Assembly (NCBI RefSeq): GCF_039555535.1
Contig: NZ_CP154630.1
Span: forward strand, 3,981,001-4,045,000
From: Stenotrophomonas maltophilia
Lineage (GTDB): Bacteria; Pseudomonadota; Gammaproteobacteria; Xanthomonadales; Xanthomonadaceae
Length of the DNA: 64,000 nucleotides
Reading direction: 5' to 3'
The translations under genes and the position numbers were made by a program. Within the stretch, counting starts at the first letter, position 1; each line of letters begins with the position of its first letter. Of this stretch, positions 48,452-58,616 are shown one piece after another. Below the pieces are notes generated by a model. It did not search any database. It was not told where the DNA came from and saw only the letters and a program-made list of their open reading frames with translations.

Positions 48452-49672
48452 TCAGCCGGGCCAGACCCGCATCCGTTCGACTGCGGCCAGCAGACACAGT
48501 GCGATGGCGACGGGCGCCAGCACCGGCAGGGCGCGTGACCGCGGTACCTGTCCACGCAGCACGGCCAGGCACACGGCCCCCATCACCAACAGGGTTGCCG
48601 GGCCAGGCAATACCGGCAGGCTGCCCATTGGCGCCCACAACGCCAGCAATGCCGCCGACAGGACGACGGCAACCGGCACCAGCCTCTCCCGGAATTCCAG
48701 GGATTCGTCACCTTCCGTCGGCCACAGCTGTATCGCCAGCCGCGCAGCCAACATCAGCAGCACCAGAACGAGCGCCACCAACCCCGCCACTCCCGCCAGC
48801 GGCAGCAAGGGCATCATCCAGTACAGCTCCGGGTGATGCTGCAGGGCCACCGACAAAGGCCGCGTGCTGGCCAAGGACGGAAATTCGACCAGGCCAGCCT
48901 GCAACGCGGCCAGTACGATCAGCAGCACCATGGCCAGCAGCACGCACACCAGCAGCCGCGGCGTCCGTGCCCTCGCCTGCCTGCCGATGCCAGGGAATCC
49001 CAGCACCAGGCCAACGGTGGCGAACACACCGGACAGCGGCACGCTCGCCGCCAGTACACCGCCGATCCCGAAGCGATAGGGTGCCGTTGCCGGCGGCAGC
49101 CATGGAATCCAGTACGCGTAGTGCACATGGCGGGCTGCCAGCACCAGCAACAGCAGGCCGACGCCGATCTTCACCGTCAGCAGCACACCGGCAACCAGCA
49201 CCACACGGTGTGGCCGCAGCAATCCGACCACTGCAAGCAGCAGCAGGCTGGCAGCAGCCATCAGTTGATCCGGCATCCCGTTGCGGGTCTCGATTCCAGA
49301 ACCGGCCAGCAGCGCATGCAGATGGCTGGCGATCGACTGCGCCACGCCAGCGGTAGTCAGCACCAGTTCCAGCAGCAGCGCACCACCGAGCAGAACGGCC
49401 GGCACGCTTCCCAAACGATCCCGCAACACGCCATACAGGCCGTCGGCAGCGGGCCATTGCTGGTTCTGAACGTGCAGGCAGTACAGCAGCGGCCCCATGC
49501 CCAGCGCAGCCAGCAGCAGGCTCAGGACGATGGCCGGGCCGGCCTGGGCTGCGGTGTGCTGGCCGACCAGCGCGACCACGCTGCCTCCCAGCAGCAAGGT
49601 CAGTGCCACCACTACAAGGCGATCGCCGTACCCGGGCGCATCAATGCCGTCAGGGCGGCTGTCGCGGTCCAT
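48452..49672 (-). CDS. APC-superfamily amino acid permease-like protein
   Basis: This 406-aa membrane protein has about 12 helices. It begins MDRDSRPDGIDAPGYGDRLV, then a helix (VVVALTLLLGGSVVALVGQH), and has APC-style GLYGVLRDRLGSVPAVLLGG and LELVLTTAGVAQSIASHLHA. The arrangement resembles cationic amino acid transporters but shares few specific residues, and the conserved GxG motif at helix 1 is not obvious, so the substrate is unknown. ATG at 49672 begins a sensible N-terminus; the frame opens upstream. It converges with tolC across the tolC terminator and is far from waaA's stop (215 bp of featureless sequence). Confidence 0.7.
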   Translation of the reverse strand: MDRDSRPDGIDAPGYGDRLVVVALTLLLGGSVVALVGQHTAAQAGPAIVLSLLLAALGMGPLLYCLHVQNQQWPAADGLYGVLRDRLGSVPAVLLGGALLLELVLTTAGVAQSIASHLHALLAGSGIETRNGMPDQLMAAASLLLLAVVGLLRPHRVVLVAGVLLTVKIGVGLLLLVLAARHVHYAYWIPWLPPATAPYRFGIGGVLAASVPLSGVFATVGLVLGFPGIGRQARARTPRLLVCVLLAMVLLIVLAALQAGLVEFPSLASTRPLSVALQHHPELYWMMPLLPLAGVAGLVALVLVLLMLAARLAIQLWPTEGDESLEFRERLVPVAVVLSAALLALWAPMGSLPVLPGPATLLVMGAVCLAVLRGQVPRSRALPVLAPVAIALCLLAAVERMRVWPG

Positions 49673-49887
49673 CGCAAGTTCCCTTGATATCCGCCAAGCG
49701 CGGTCGACAGCAGACTGACAGCCTGTGCCGGGAGGCGGTATCGGAATATGCGCCCTGCGCACCACGATGTGACGGCAGGCACGTTGGCAACGAACCTCCC
49801 GGTCCAGCTACGACAGGTTCCCGGTCGTCAAGCAGAATTGACGCGGTCTTTCACGACAGTCGCGTCGCACGCGCCGGCCCTTCGAAC

Positions 49888-51186
49888 TCAGCGGCAAGGT
49901 GGCGGCAGGTGCGGTCCGACCAGCGCCAGCGTACGCTGCAGGGCGCCGCGTCCATTGCTGATCAGCGTGCAGCCTGCCCGCGCCATGTCCTCGCGCGCCT
50001 GCGGGTCTTCGAGCAGGTGCTGCAGCAGTTCACCGACCGCCTGCACGTCTTCGCCGATCAACAGCGCGCCAGCCTCGCGCATGCGCCGGGAAATTTCCGA
50101 GAAGTTGTGCAGGTGCGGGCCAGTCACCGCAGCGGTGCCCATCGCCGCCGGCTCCAGCAGGTTGTGGCCACCGATCGGCTGCAGGCTGCCACCGACAAAC
50201 GCCACCTGAGCGCAGGCATAGAACGGCATCAGCTCGCCGAGGGTATCGATGACGAACACATCGGTTTCAACCTCCGGCCACTGCTTCGCGCGCCGGGTTG
50301 CCACGTTCCAACCCTGTTCCCGTGCCAGTGCCTCCACCTTCGGGAAGCGCTCGGGGTGCCGCGGCGCCCACAGCAACAACAGGTCGGGGTGCTGCTGGCG
50401 CAGGCGCCGGTGCAGATCGATCACCGCCTGTTCTTCACCATCATGGGTACTGGCGGCGATCCACACCGGCCGCCGCGCCGGCACGCGGGCGTGGAACTGC
50501 TCGACGAAGCCCTGCACGTCCGGCGTGGTGATGTCGAACTTCAGGTTGCCCAGCGCCTGTACCTGCTCGGGCGCAGCGCCCAGCTGCACGAAACGGTCGG
50601 CATCGTCCTGCGACTGCGCGGCCACGCAGGTGACCGTGCGCAGCGCACGGCGGATCAACGCCGCCAGCAGCCGGTAGCCCCGCAGCGAACGCGCCGACAG
50701 GCGCGCGTTGAGAATGTAGACCGGAATGCCACGGTCACGGCAACCGAACAGCATGTTCGGCCACAGCTCGGTTTCCAGGATCAGCGCCAGGCTGGGCTGG
50801 AAATGGCCGAGGAAGCGGTTGACGCTGCCGGGCACGTCGTACGGCAGGTAGACGTGGTCCAGTGCATCGCCCCACAGCGCACGCACGCGCTCGGAGCCGG
50901 TCGGGGTGATGGTGGTGATGACCCAGCGGATGTCCGGCCGCTCCTTGCGCAGCGCGTTCACCAGCGGCGCAGCGGCATTGACTTCGCCCACCGAGACCGC
51001 GTGCAGCCAGACCCGCGGTTGGCCGGTGGGCTGCGGATAGGAGGCATAGCGCTCGTCCCAGCGCCGGAAGTATTCACGGACCCGGAAGCCGCGCCAGACC
51101 AGGTGGTACACGGTGATCGGCAGCAGGATGTAGAGCACGACCGAGTACAGGCCGCGCAGGATCCATTCGACAGGGTCTTTACGCAT
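49888..51186 (-). CDS. waaA: 3-deoxy-D-manno-octulosonic-acid (Kdo) transferase
   Basis: This 432-aa inner-membrane-associated GT-B enzyme adds Kdo to lipid A. An N-terminal hydrophobic helix (residues about 12-32) is followed by the catalytic HAVSVGEVNAAAPLVNAL (Glu in VGE), ILETELWPNMLFGCRDRGIP in the acceptor half, and a C-terminal half with GGSLQPIGGHNLLEPAAMG (nucleotide-sugar binding). ATG at 51186 starts MRKDPVEWILRG. Divergent from an lpxL-type acyltransferase gene across 60 bp, it shares a promoter region with it: both act on the same growing lipid A. Confidence 0.95.
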   Translation of the reverse strand: MRKDPVEWILRGLYSVVLYILLPITVYHLVWRGFRVREYFRRWDERYASYPQPTGQPRVWLHAVSVGEVNAAAPLVNALRKERPDIRWVITTITPTGSERVRALWGDALDHVYLPYDVPGSVNRFLGHFQPSLALILETELWPNMLFGCRDRGIPVYILNARLSARSLRGYRLLAALIRRALRTVTCVAAQSQDDADRFVQLGAAPEQVQALGNLKFDITTPDVQGFVEQFHARVPARRPVWIAASTHDGEEQAVIDLHRRLRQQHPDLLLLWAPRHPERFPKVEALAREQGWNVATRRAKQWPEVETDVFVIDTLGELMPFYACAQVAFVGGSLQPIGGHNLLEPAAMGTAAVTGPHLHNFSEISRRMREAGALLIGEDVQAVGELLQHLLEDPQAREDMARAGCTLISNGRGALQRTLALVGPHLPPPCR

Positions 51187-51246
51187 GCGGCAAGGATACG
51201 GGAGCCCCCCGGGAAAGACACGCGGCCGCCTTGGTAGAATGGGCCA

Positions 51247-52164
51247 ATGTCCGATGCCACCACCGCCGTCCGCCCGTCGCTGCGCGATCCCCGCAACTGG
51301 CCGATGTTCGCCGCCATGCTGGGCGCCTTCGCCATCGCCCGCCTGCCGTGGATGCTGCAGCGGGCGCTGGGCCGGGGCGTCGGCTGGATCACCTGGCGCC
51401 TGCTGGGCAGCCGTCGCCGCGCCGCCGAGGTCAACCTGCAGCTGTGCTTCCCCGAGAAGGACGAGGCCTGGCGCCAGCGCCTGGTGCGCGACAGCTTCGA
51501 TGCCCTGGGCGTGGGCGTGTTCGAGTGCATCCGCGCCTGGTGGGGCAGCATCGACAGCATCCGCCCGCAGGTGCAGATCGAAGGACTGGAACATCTGCGG
51601 CAGATGCAGGCGGAAGGTCGTGGCGTGCTGCTGGTGTCCGGCCACTTCATGACCCTGGAAATGTGCGGGCGCCTGCTGTGCGACTACGTTGATCTTTCGG
51701 GCATGTACCGCAAGCACAAGAACCCGGTGTATGAGTGGGCGGTGAAGTTCGGCCGCCTGCGCTATGCCAAGGCAATGTTCGCCAATGAGGACATCCGCGC
51801 TACCGTGCGCCACCTGAAAAAGGGGGGCTTCCTCTGGTATGCGCCGGACCAGGACATGCGCGGCAAGGACACCGTGTTCGTACCGTTCTTCGGCCATACC
51901 GCCTCGACCATCACCGCTACCCACCAGCTGGCGCGGATGACCGGCTGCGCGGTGATCCCGTATTTCCATCGCCGCGAAGGCGGGAAGTACTTCCTGAAGA
52001 TCGGCGCGCCGCTGGAGAATTTCCCCAGCGAGGACGTGGAAGCGGATACCACGCGGGTCAACCAGGCCATCGAAGAGATGGTGCGCGAGGCGCCCGACCA
52101 GTACCTGTGGATCCATCGCCGATTCAAGCGGCAACCGGGTGGCCGGAGCGATTTCTACAAGTAA
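51247..52164 (+). CDS. lpxL: Lipid A acyltransferase, LpxL/HtrB family
   Basis: This 305-aa inner-membrane protein adds a secondary fatty acid to Kdo-lipid A. The catalytic H-x4-E motif is GHFMTLEMC (H133, E138), preceded by GVLLVSG, and the YRKHKNPVYEWAVKFGR stretch after it fits the family. An N-terminal hydrophobic region (about 20-48) anchors it. The donor chain length cannot be predicted; LpxP/LpxM-type specificity is not excluded. ATG at 51247 lies 60 bp from the divergent waaA start. Confidence 0.88.
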   Translation: MSDATTAVRPSLRDPRNWPMFAAMLGAFAIARLPWMLQRALGRGVGWITWRLLGSRRRAAEVNLQLCFPEKDEAWRQRLVRDSFDALGVGVFECIRAWWGSIDSIRPQVQIEGLEHLRQMQAEGRGVLLVSGHFMTLEMCGRLLCDYVDLSGMYRKHKNPVYEWAVKFGRLRYAKAMFANEDIRATVRHLKKGGFLWYAPDQDMRGKDTVFVPFFGHTASTITATHQLARMTGCAVIPYFHRREGGKYFLKIGAPLENFPSEDVEADTTRVNQAIEEMVREAPDQYLWIHRRFKRQPGGRSDFYK

Positions 52165-52183
52165 CGCGGAGTCGGCTTGGCTC

Positions 52184-52204
52184 TATCCACGCCATGCGTG
52201 GATG
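52184..52204 (+). repeat. SMAG-like palindrome
   Basis: CTATCCACGCCATGCGTGGA (degenerate GTAG start) has the CCACGC/GCGTGG stem. It lies between the convergent stops of lpxL and the O-antigen-ligase-like gene. Confidence 0.65.
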
Positions 52205-52209
52205 CGCAG

Positions 52210-53541
52210 TTACTTCAGCGCCGGTGATTCGTCTGCGTCGCGGGCCAGCAGGCTGCCGGCGAACAGCGCGGCCAGCAATACGGTCAGCCCCCCCCAGAAG
52301 GCCGAGTAGAACGCCAGATGGGTGTTCAGCGGGAACACGGTCACCGCCAGCGCCAGCATCGCCGGACGCGCGCGTTCGCGGGCAATCGCCGGCGCGTAGC
52401 GCCATGCACGCCAGGCCTGGGCCACGGCCGCCAGCCACAGCAACAGGCCAATCACTCCGGTCTCTGCGAGGATTTCCAGCACGATCTGGTGGGCGTGCAG
52501 CGCCGGCGCATTGCCCCACACCGCCGGCCCCTCCTCCGCCACGCAGGCGGGATAGGCATCGCGGAAACCACGTGCACCCACGCCATTCATCGGGTGCGCT
52601 TCAATCATGCAGGCGGCAGCTTCCCAGATCCGCGCGCGCCCTGACAGGGCCTCGTCGACACCACGCTCGCCCCCATCCAGCGCCATGGCCGTACGCGCGA
52701 AGCGCTCGCGCAGCTGCGGCACGCTGGCGGTCAGCGCGCCCGCGCCGAGCACCGCCACCAGCGCCAGCGCGGCCAGCCGTTTCCAGCCGAACTGGCGCAC
52801 ACCGCTGTAGGCCAGCACCAGCGCGAAGGTGATCCACGAGGCGCGCGAACCAGCCAGCAGCAGCACGCTGCCCAGCGCTGCCGCAGCCAGCAGCCAGCCC
52901 GCATTGCCAAAGCGCCGCGCGACAGGCAGCAGCAGGAACGGCGACAGGCTGGCCAGCACCTGGCCGAACTTCAGGTTGCACGGTCCCAGTGCGCCGCTGA
53001 GGCGGTCGGCCAGCGCGGCCTCATCGGCCGGGCACAATGCGTGGCCACTGACCGCCAGCTTCAGGTGTTCCAGTGACCAGAACCATGGGCTGGTACCGGC
53101 CACGGCCTGCACCAGCGCATCCAGCGTCCATGCGCCGGTGATCAGCGCCAGACCTGCGAAGGTCAGCCGCCGCCGCTCTGGCGTGGCCACCGCGATCGCC
53201 ACCAGCCACATGAAGGGCAGATAGCGCAGGCCCGCTGCAGCTTTGGTCCACGAGGCCGCCGGGTCGATCGCATCGAAGGCGGAAAATGCCTGCGGCAGCC
53301 AATAGCCGAGGAACAGGATCGAAGTCAGTGCCCAGGCCGCCGTGCTCAACAGATGCGGGCGGCGCTGCAGGCGGCGCATCACCATGCGCGCCGCCGCGTA
53401 CAGCGCGCCCAGGCCCAGCACGGTTTCGGCGATGCCCGGCAACGGCCACATCGCCACGTACGCCAGCACCCACCAGGGCGCCCAGCGCCCGGCGCGGTCG
53501 TCGCGCACGATGACGGCAGGGTCAGCCGGCGAGGTCGGCAT
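52210..53541 (-). CDS. O-antigen ligase-like membrane protein
   Basis: This 443-aa protein has about 11 helices and a large periplasmic loop (about residues 300-380) with NGVGARGFRDAYPACVAEEG. This arrangement fits the O-antigen ligase/O-unit polymerase family. Its products join O-polysaccharide to lipid A-core or polymerise units. ATG at 53541 (MPTSPADPAV) lies 20 bp inside the glycosyltransferase gene, so translation is coupled. The family is poorly conserved and the exact function uncertain. It follows a GT4 glycosyltransferase in the same operon. Confidence 0.75.
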   Translation of the reverse strand: MPTSPADPAVIVRDDRAGRWAPWWVLAYVAMWPLPGIAETVLGLGALYAAARMVMRRLQRRPHLLSTAAWALTSILFLGYWLPQAFSAFDAIDPAASWTKAAAGLRYLPFMWLVAIAVATPERRRLTFAGLALITGAWTLDALVQAVAGTSPWFWSLEHLKLAVSGHALCPADEAALADRLSGALGPCNLKFGQVLASLSPFLLLPVARRFGNAGWLLAAAALGSVLLLAGSRASWITFALVLAYSGVRQFGWKRLAALALVAVLGAGALTASVPQLRERFARTAMALDGGERGVDEALSGRARIWEAAACMIEAHPMNGVGARGFRDAYPACVAEEGPAVWGNAPALHAHQIVLEILAETGVIGLLLWLAAVAQAWRAWRYAPAIARERARPAMLALAVTVFPLNTHLAFYSAFWGGLTVLLAALFAGSLLARDADESPALK

Positions 53542-54637
53542 AGAGGCGGAGGGTATCGCGCTGCATGGCCTGCAGGGTAAACGGGATGCGGGTCGGCAAG
53601 GACGGAGGCTGGGCCAGCAGGGCCAGCGCACGTTCACCCAATGCGCGCGCATCGCCGAGCGGCACGGCACCTGCGGGTTGCAGCTGCCGAAGCAGTTCAC
53701 CGACGCCACCATGGTCCCAGCCCAGCACCGGTCGGCCCACCGACAGCGCTTCGACCACGGTGCGGCCGAACGCTTCGGGTTTGTCCGACAGCTGCAGCAC
53801 CAGGTCGCTGGCCGCGTAAGCCTGGGCGATGCGCGCGGTCGGTGTGCTGATGTGCACGGCCTCGGCCACGCCGAGCGCGGCCGCCTGCCGGCGCAGATCG
53901 GCCACGTAGGCTTCACGGCCGGGTTCATCGGTGCCCAGTATCCACACCTGTGCCGGCACACCGGCGGCGCGCACATCGGCCAGCAACTGCAGCGCATGTG
54001 CGTGGCCCTTCAGACGGGTACCCCGCCCCGGCAACAGCAGCAACGGGCCGTCCACCTGCGCCAGCCACGGGTAATCGGTTGCCAGCGCCAGCCGCGGCCG
54101 GTGGTCGGCGCGCGCCACCCGCGGGAACTGGGCGACGTCGACACCACGCGGAATCACCTGCAGCTTCTCTTCCGGCACGGTCGGGTAGTGCCGCTGCACG
54201 TAATCGCGGACGGTGTTGGACACGCAGATCACGCGCTCCCCACTGGTCATCACGGCGCTGTAGCGGCTGGGCGAATTCAACCCGTGCACGGTGGTCACCC
54301 AGTGCGGGCGCTGCGCGGCGGGCATGGCGCGGATCGCGTACAGGCCCAGCCAGGCCGGCAGGCGCGAGCGGGCATGCACGATGTCCGCGCCAACCTCGGC
54401 GAACAAGCGGCGCAGGGTCGGCAGGTGGCGCAGGGTCAGCAGCGACTTGCGACCGATGTCGAGGGTAAGGTGCTCGGCACCGCTATCGAGCAGCGGCTGC
54501 ACCAGGCGGCCACCGGCGGAAACCACCAGCGCGCGATGGCCGGCGGCGACCAGCGCCGCAGCAATTTCCAGGGTCGAGCGCTCGACACCGCCGGAGTGCA
54601 GCGCCGGCAGCAACTGCACCACGGTCAATCGGCGCAT
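53522..54637 (-). CDS. GT4-family glycosyltransferase
   Basis: This 371-aa GT-B enzyme begins RRLTVVQLLPALHSGGVERS (glycine-rich loop) and has the C-terminal nucleotide-sugar site with KPEAFGRTVVEALSVGRPVL (E-x7-E motif, about residues 285-305). It transfers a sugar to a lipopolysaccharide core or O-unit precursor; donor and acceptor are unknown. It starts 15 nt after the upstream zinc-finger gene and overlaps the following O-antigen-ligase-like gene by 20 nt, so all three form one operon. Confidence 0.9.
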   Translation of the reverse strand: MRRLTVVQLLPALHSGGVERSTLEIAAALVAAGHRALVVSAGGRLVQPLLDSGAEHLTLDIGRKSLLTLRHLPTLRRLFAEVGADIVHARSRLPAWLGLYAIRAMPAAQRPHWVTTVHGLNSPSRYSAVMTSGERVICVSNTVRDYVQRHYPTVPEEKLQVIPRGVDVAQFPRVARADHRPRLALATDYPWLAQVDGPLLLLPGRGTRLKGHAHALQLLADVRAAGVPAQVWILGTDEPGREAYVADLRRQAAALGVAEAVHISTPTARIAQAYAASDLVLQLSDKPEAFGRTVVEALSVGRPVLGWDHGGVGELLRQLQPAGAVPLGDARALGERALALLAQPPSLPTRIPFTLQAMQRDTLRLYADLAG

Positions 54638-54652
54638 CGAGGGGGCAGCCGC

Positions 54653-54850
54653 TTAGTCGGCCAGCACGAACACGGAACCGCAGTACGGGCACTGCGCTTC
54701 GCCATTGGGCTCGTCTTCGATCGGCAGGTACACGCGCGGATGCGAGTTCCACAGCGCCATTTCCGGGGTCGGGCAGCTCAGCGGAAGATCGCTGCGGTGC
54801 ACGGTGTAGCGCTTCTCGGCGTTGGCGGGCGCGGTGGCGGTATGGCTCAT
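54653..54850 (-). CDS. Small zinc-finger protein (zf-CHCC type)
   Basis: This 65-aa protein has four metal ligands in the CHCC arrangement: C26 in LSCPTPE, H37 in NSHPRVYLPI, and C54/C57 in QCPYCGSVF. Such proteins are found next to respiratory or sugar-transfer genes; the function is unclear. ATG at 54850 gives the family start. It is the first gene of the operon that continues into the GT4 glycosyltransferase. Confidence 0.85.
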   Translation of the reverse strand: MSHTATAPANAEKRYTVHRSDLPLSCPTPEMALWNSHPRVYLPIEDEPNGEAQCPYCGSVFVLAD

Positions 54851-55271
54851 GGCGGATGTCGATGAACGGGTTGCGAGGCCTGTGATTCTAGCATCCGGGC
54901 CGCCCCGACATTGCGCCACAACAGGTCTTTGGGCGCCGAGGGCCGATTCCGCGTGGCGTTGCATGGCACCTGGGACGGTCTGTCTGCACGGATTCCCCGG
55001 TCGCCCGTGCGGGTTTGTGCCGGGATCCTGCCGATCCGCGATATTTTCCGCATTTGGATCGAACTAAATGGCACTTGTCAGGTCGCTGCCGCTGTTGCAG
55101 GATCGGGCCCGGGTCGTGAATCGACCCGTCCAATCGACCCGATCGCATGGCCCGCCCCCACCGGACCGGCATCGCCTCTCCCACTGCCATCCCGGCGGGC
55201 GGAGCGATGCTGCCCGTGGTGTCCGCCGATGCGGGTTCTGCCCGCCCCCTGCCCTTCCGGGAGACTCCTGC
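54851..55271. other. Divergent intergenic region before the GH92 gene
   Basis: This 421-bp gap separates the zinc-finger operon from the GH92-peptidase pair. It should hold two promoters, but I see no clear -10/-35 pair, repeat or RNA structure. A frame open from 55068 in phase with the GH92 gene lacks protein character before 55272. Confidence 0.5.
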
Positions 55272-58200
55272 ATGACCCTGTCCGATCCACGCCGCGCCCT
55301 GCTTCCGCTTGCCCTGGCCCTGGCCTGTGCGACCACTGCGATGCCGGTGCTGGCACAGGGACTGCAGACCTCGTTCGAACCCGGCGAACCTGCACCGGTG
55401 CAGGCCGCTGGCGCCCTGCAGGCAACGATCGGCAACGGCCCTGCCGCGCCTTACACCGCCAAGCGCAACGCCGGCTACAGCGGGCTGCATGCCCTTCGCT
55501 ACAGCAGCGCAGGAGGCAAAGCGCGGCGCGAACTGTTCAAGACCGACCTGCCGATCGAGGCCGATACGACCCTGTCGTGGCTGGTGCTGCCGGAAATCGT
55601 TGGCCGGGACACCGTGGCCTCGACCTATGTGTCGCTGGACCTGCGGCTGGACGATGGCAGCCTCGTGTCGGCCGGCCCGGCACGCGACCAGCACGGCGTA
55701 GCCCTTGGCGCACGCGCGCAGGGCGAGTCGAAGACGCTGTACCCGCAACAGTGGGCACGCAAGGCGGTGCGACTGGGCGACGTGCCCGCGCTGAAGGGGC
55801 GCCGCGTGATAGCGATCGAGCTGGAGGTGGCCAGCAGCGATGGCGCCCCGGTGTCCGGCTGGATCGACGACGTGCGCTTGGATGCCCAGCCGCGGCAACA
55901 GCCGCAGCGCGTCTCCGACTGGGTGCTGACCACGCGTGGCACCCAGGCCAACGGCACCTTCTCGCGCGGCAACAATTTCCCGGCCACGGCGGTGCCGCAC
56001 GGCTTCAATTTCTGGACTCCGGTGACCGATGCAAGCGCGTTGAACTGGCTGTACCGCTGGAACGAGCAGAACGACGCACAGAACCGCCCGCAGCTGCAGG
56101 CGCTCGCGTTGAGCCACCAGCCCAGCCCGTGGATGGGCGACCGCCAGACCTTCCAGGTGATGCCTTCGGCCAACCGTGGCGTGCCGGAGGCTGATCGCCG
56201 CAAACGTGCCTTGTCGTTCGACCGCGGCCACGAAAGCGCCCGCCCCTACCGCTACGACGTGCGCTTCGACAACGGCGTCGCGGCATCGATCGCGCCGACC
56301 GACCATGCCGCGCTGTTCCGCTTTGATTTCCCCGAGGGCGGCGATGCCAACCTGCTGTTCGACAACGTCGATGCACGTGGCGGCCTGACCCTGGACGCCG
56401 CCACGCAGACGCTGTCCGGCTACACCGACACGCGCAGCGGCCTGTCCAACGGTGCCAGCCGCATGTACGTGGTCGCCAGCTTCGACAAACCCTGGCGCAG
56501 CAGCGGTCGCCTCGACACCGGCCGCCCGACCGGCTACATCAAGTTCGATGCCGGCAGCGAGCGACGGGTGACCATGCGCATCGCCACTTCGCTGATCTCG
56601 GTGGAGCAGGCACGGCACAACCTGGCGCTGGAAATCGCCGCTGCCGACACGCTGGAGAGCGTGGCCGGCCGCGCACAGGATGCGTGGGATGCGCGCCTGG
56701 CCCGCTTCGATATCGGCGCGGCCAGCGACGACCAGAAGACCACGCTGTACTCCAGCCTGTACCGGCTGTACCTGTACCCCAACTCCGGCCACGAGAACGT
56801 GGGCAGCGCGGCCGCACCCGACTGGCGCTATGCCAACCAGGCCAGCGCCAGCGATGACAACACCGATGGCAGCGCGACCCGCAGCTTTACCGCCGTGCGC
56901 GACGGCAAGGTGTTCGTCAACAATGGCTTCTGGGACACCTTCCGCACCACCTGGCCGGCCTATGCGCTGTTCACGCCCGACGATGCCGGGCAGATGGTGC
57001 AGGGCTTCATCGAGCAATACCGTGCTGGCGGCTGGATCGCACGCTGGTCGTCGCCAGGCTACGCAGACCTGATGGTCGGCACCAGTTCCGATGTGGCGTT
57101 TGCCGATGCGTGGCTGAAAGGCATCGGCGGCTTTGATCCGGCCGAGGCCTACGCCGCCGCAGTGAAGAACGCGACCGTGGTACCGCCGGACCGCCATGTC
57201 GGCCGCAAGGGCATGGACCGCTCGACCTTCCGCGGCTACGCCAGTGCCGACGTGCATGAGGGCATGTCGTGGACGATGGAAGGCGCGCTCAACGATTTCG
57301 GCATCGCCAACATGGCCGACGCCCTGGCCAAGCGCGCGACCTCGCCCGCCGCACGCGAGCGCTACAGCACCGAGGCCGACTACTTCCGCCACCGCGCCGC
57401 CAGCTACTCGACGATGTTCGATCCGGCGGCCGGCTTCTTCCAGGGCCGCACTGCGGATGGCCGCTGGCGCGTGGACGCCAAGCATTACGACCCGCGCGTG
57501 TGGGGCCACGACTACACCGAATCCAACGGCTGGACCTTCGCCTTCACCGCCGCCCACGACGGTGAAGGCCTGGCCGCCCTGTACGGTGGCCGCGACAAGC
57601 TGGCCGCCAAGCTCGATACCTTCTTCGCTACGCCGGAAACCGCCGACGCCGCGTTCGCCGGCTCCTACGGCGGCACCATCCATGAAATGACCGAAGCGCG
57701 CGATGTGCGCATGGGCATGTACGCGCACAGCAACCAGCCGGCGCACCACATCCCGTGGATGTACCTGTACGCCGGGCAGCCGTGGAAGACCCAGCAGCAC
57801 GTGCGCGAGATCCTGTCGCGGCTGTATGTGGGCAGTGAGATCGGCCAGGGCTATCCCGGTGACGAGGACAACGGCGAGACCTCGGCCTGGTACGTGCTGG
57901 CATCGCTGGGCCTGTACCCGCTGCGCATGGGCGCGCCGGAGTACGTGATCGGTTCACCGGCCTTCGAACATGCGCGCGTGGAACTGCAGGGCGGTGCCGT
58001 GCTGACCGTGAACGCAGCCAACAACTCGCGTGAGAACGTCTACGTGCAGTCGCTGAAGATCAACGGCAAGCCCTGGACCAGGACCTGGGTGCCGCACGAG
58101 CTGATCGCCAAGGGCGCGACCCTGGACTTCGTGATGGGCCCGCAACCGTCGCGCTGGGGCAGTGGTGTGGAAGACGTGCCACGCTCGCTGACCGCGCGAG

Positions 58201-58616
58201 GCCAGCGCCCGCAACTGCTGCACGATCTGCTCGGCAGTGGCGCGAAGGCGACGCTGGCCGATGGCCGCGCCCTGCCCGCGCTGGTCGACGACGATGCGGC
58301 CACCACCGTGGGCCTGGGGGGCGGCGCAACCATCGCGCTGACCGGCCTGGCCGATGGCACGGCAACGATGTACACGCTGACCAGTGGAGACGGCAGCATC
58401 CGTGGCGGTGAATGGACGTTGGAGGCGCGCAATGGCACCGGCAGCTGGACCGTGCTCGACCAGCGCAGTGGCGAAGACTTCGAATCTGCCCGCCAGACCC
58501 GTCCGTTCCGCATCGCAAAACCCGGTCGCTACAGCGAGTACCGCCTGCGCCTGGCGGCACCAGGGCGACTGCCACTGGCGGAGATCGAACTACTGGCGGC
58601 CAGCACCGTACAATGA
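55272..58616 (+). CDS. Secreted GH92-family alpha-mannosidase
   Basis: This 1114-aa exported enzyme has a signal peptide (1-30, ...TTAMPVLA then QGLQT), an N-terminal beta domain (to about residue 225), the GH92 core starting LTTRGTQANGTFSRGNNFPA, and a C-terminal F5/8-type-like domain. The catalytic acidic cluster GDEDNGETSAWYVLASLG (about residues 862-879) and SNQPAHHIPWMYLYAGQPWK are intact. GH92 enzymes are Ca2+-dependent exo-alpha-mannosidases that attack mannose of N-glycans; linkage specificity varies. ATG at 55272. The next gene overlaps by ATGA. Confidence 0.94.
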   Translation: MTLSDPRRALLPLALALACATTAMPVLAQGLQTSFEPGEPAPVQAAGALQATIGNGPAAPYTAKRNAGYSGLHALRYSSAGGKARRELFKTDLPIEADTTLSWLVLPEIVGRDTVASTYVSLDLRLDDGSLVSAGPARDQHGVALGARAQGESKTLYPQQWARKAVRLGDVPALKGRRVIAIELEVASSDGAPVSGWIDDVRLDAQPRQQPQRVSDWVLTTRGTQANGTFSRGNNFPATAVPHGFNFWTPVTDASALNWLYRWNEQNDAQNRPQLQALALSHQPSPWMGDRQTFQVMPSANRGVPEADRRKRALSFDRGHESARPYRYDVRFDNGVAASIAPTDHAALFRFDFPEGGDANLLFDNVDARGGLTLDAATQTLSGYTDTRSGLSNGASRMYVVASFDKPWRSSGRLDTGRPTGYIKFDAGSERRVTMRIATSLISVEQARHNLALEIAAADTLESVAGRAQDAWDARLARFDIGAASDDQKTTLYSSLYRLYLYPNSGHENVGSAAAPDWRYANQASASDDNTDGSATRSFTAVRDGKVFVNNGFWDTFRTTWPAYALFTPDDAGQMVQGFIEQYRAGGWIARWSSPGYADLMVGTSSDVAFADAWLKGIGGFDPAEAYAAAVKNATVVPPDRHVGRKGMDRSTFRGYASADVHEGMSWTMEGALNDFGIANMADALAKRATSPAARERYSTEADYFRHRAASYSTMFDPAAGFFQGRTADGRWRVDAKHYDPRVWGHDYTESNGWTFAFTAAHDGEGLAALYGGRDKLAAKLDTFFATPETADAAFAGSYGGTIHEMTEARDVRMGMYAHSNQPAHHIPWMYLYAGQPWKTQQHVREILSRLYVGSEIGQGYPGDEDNGETSAWYVLASLGLYPLRMGAPEYVIGSPAFEHARVELQGGAVLTVNAANNSRENVYVQSLKINGKPWTRTWVPHELIAKGATLDFVMGPQPSRWGSGVEDVPRSLTARGQRPQLLHDLLGSGAKATLADGRALPALVDDDAATTVGLGGGATIALTGLADGTATMYTLTSGDGSIRGGEWTLEARNGTGSWTVLDQRSGEDFESARQTRPFRIAKPGRYSEYRLRLAAPGRLPLAEIELLAASTVQ

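Noticed and set aside
54888..57800. A 970-aa minus-strand frame opposite the GH92 gene
   Set aside because: Low-complexity Arg/His/Gly/Val sequence with no motif; the plus strand has clear GH92 catalytic residues.
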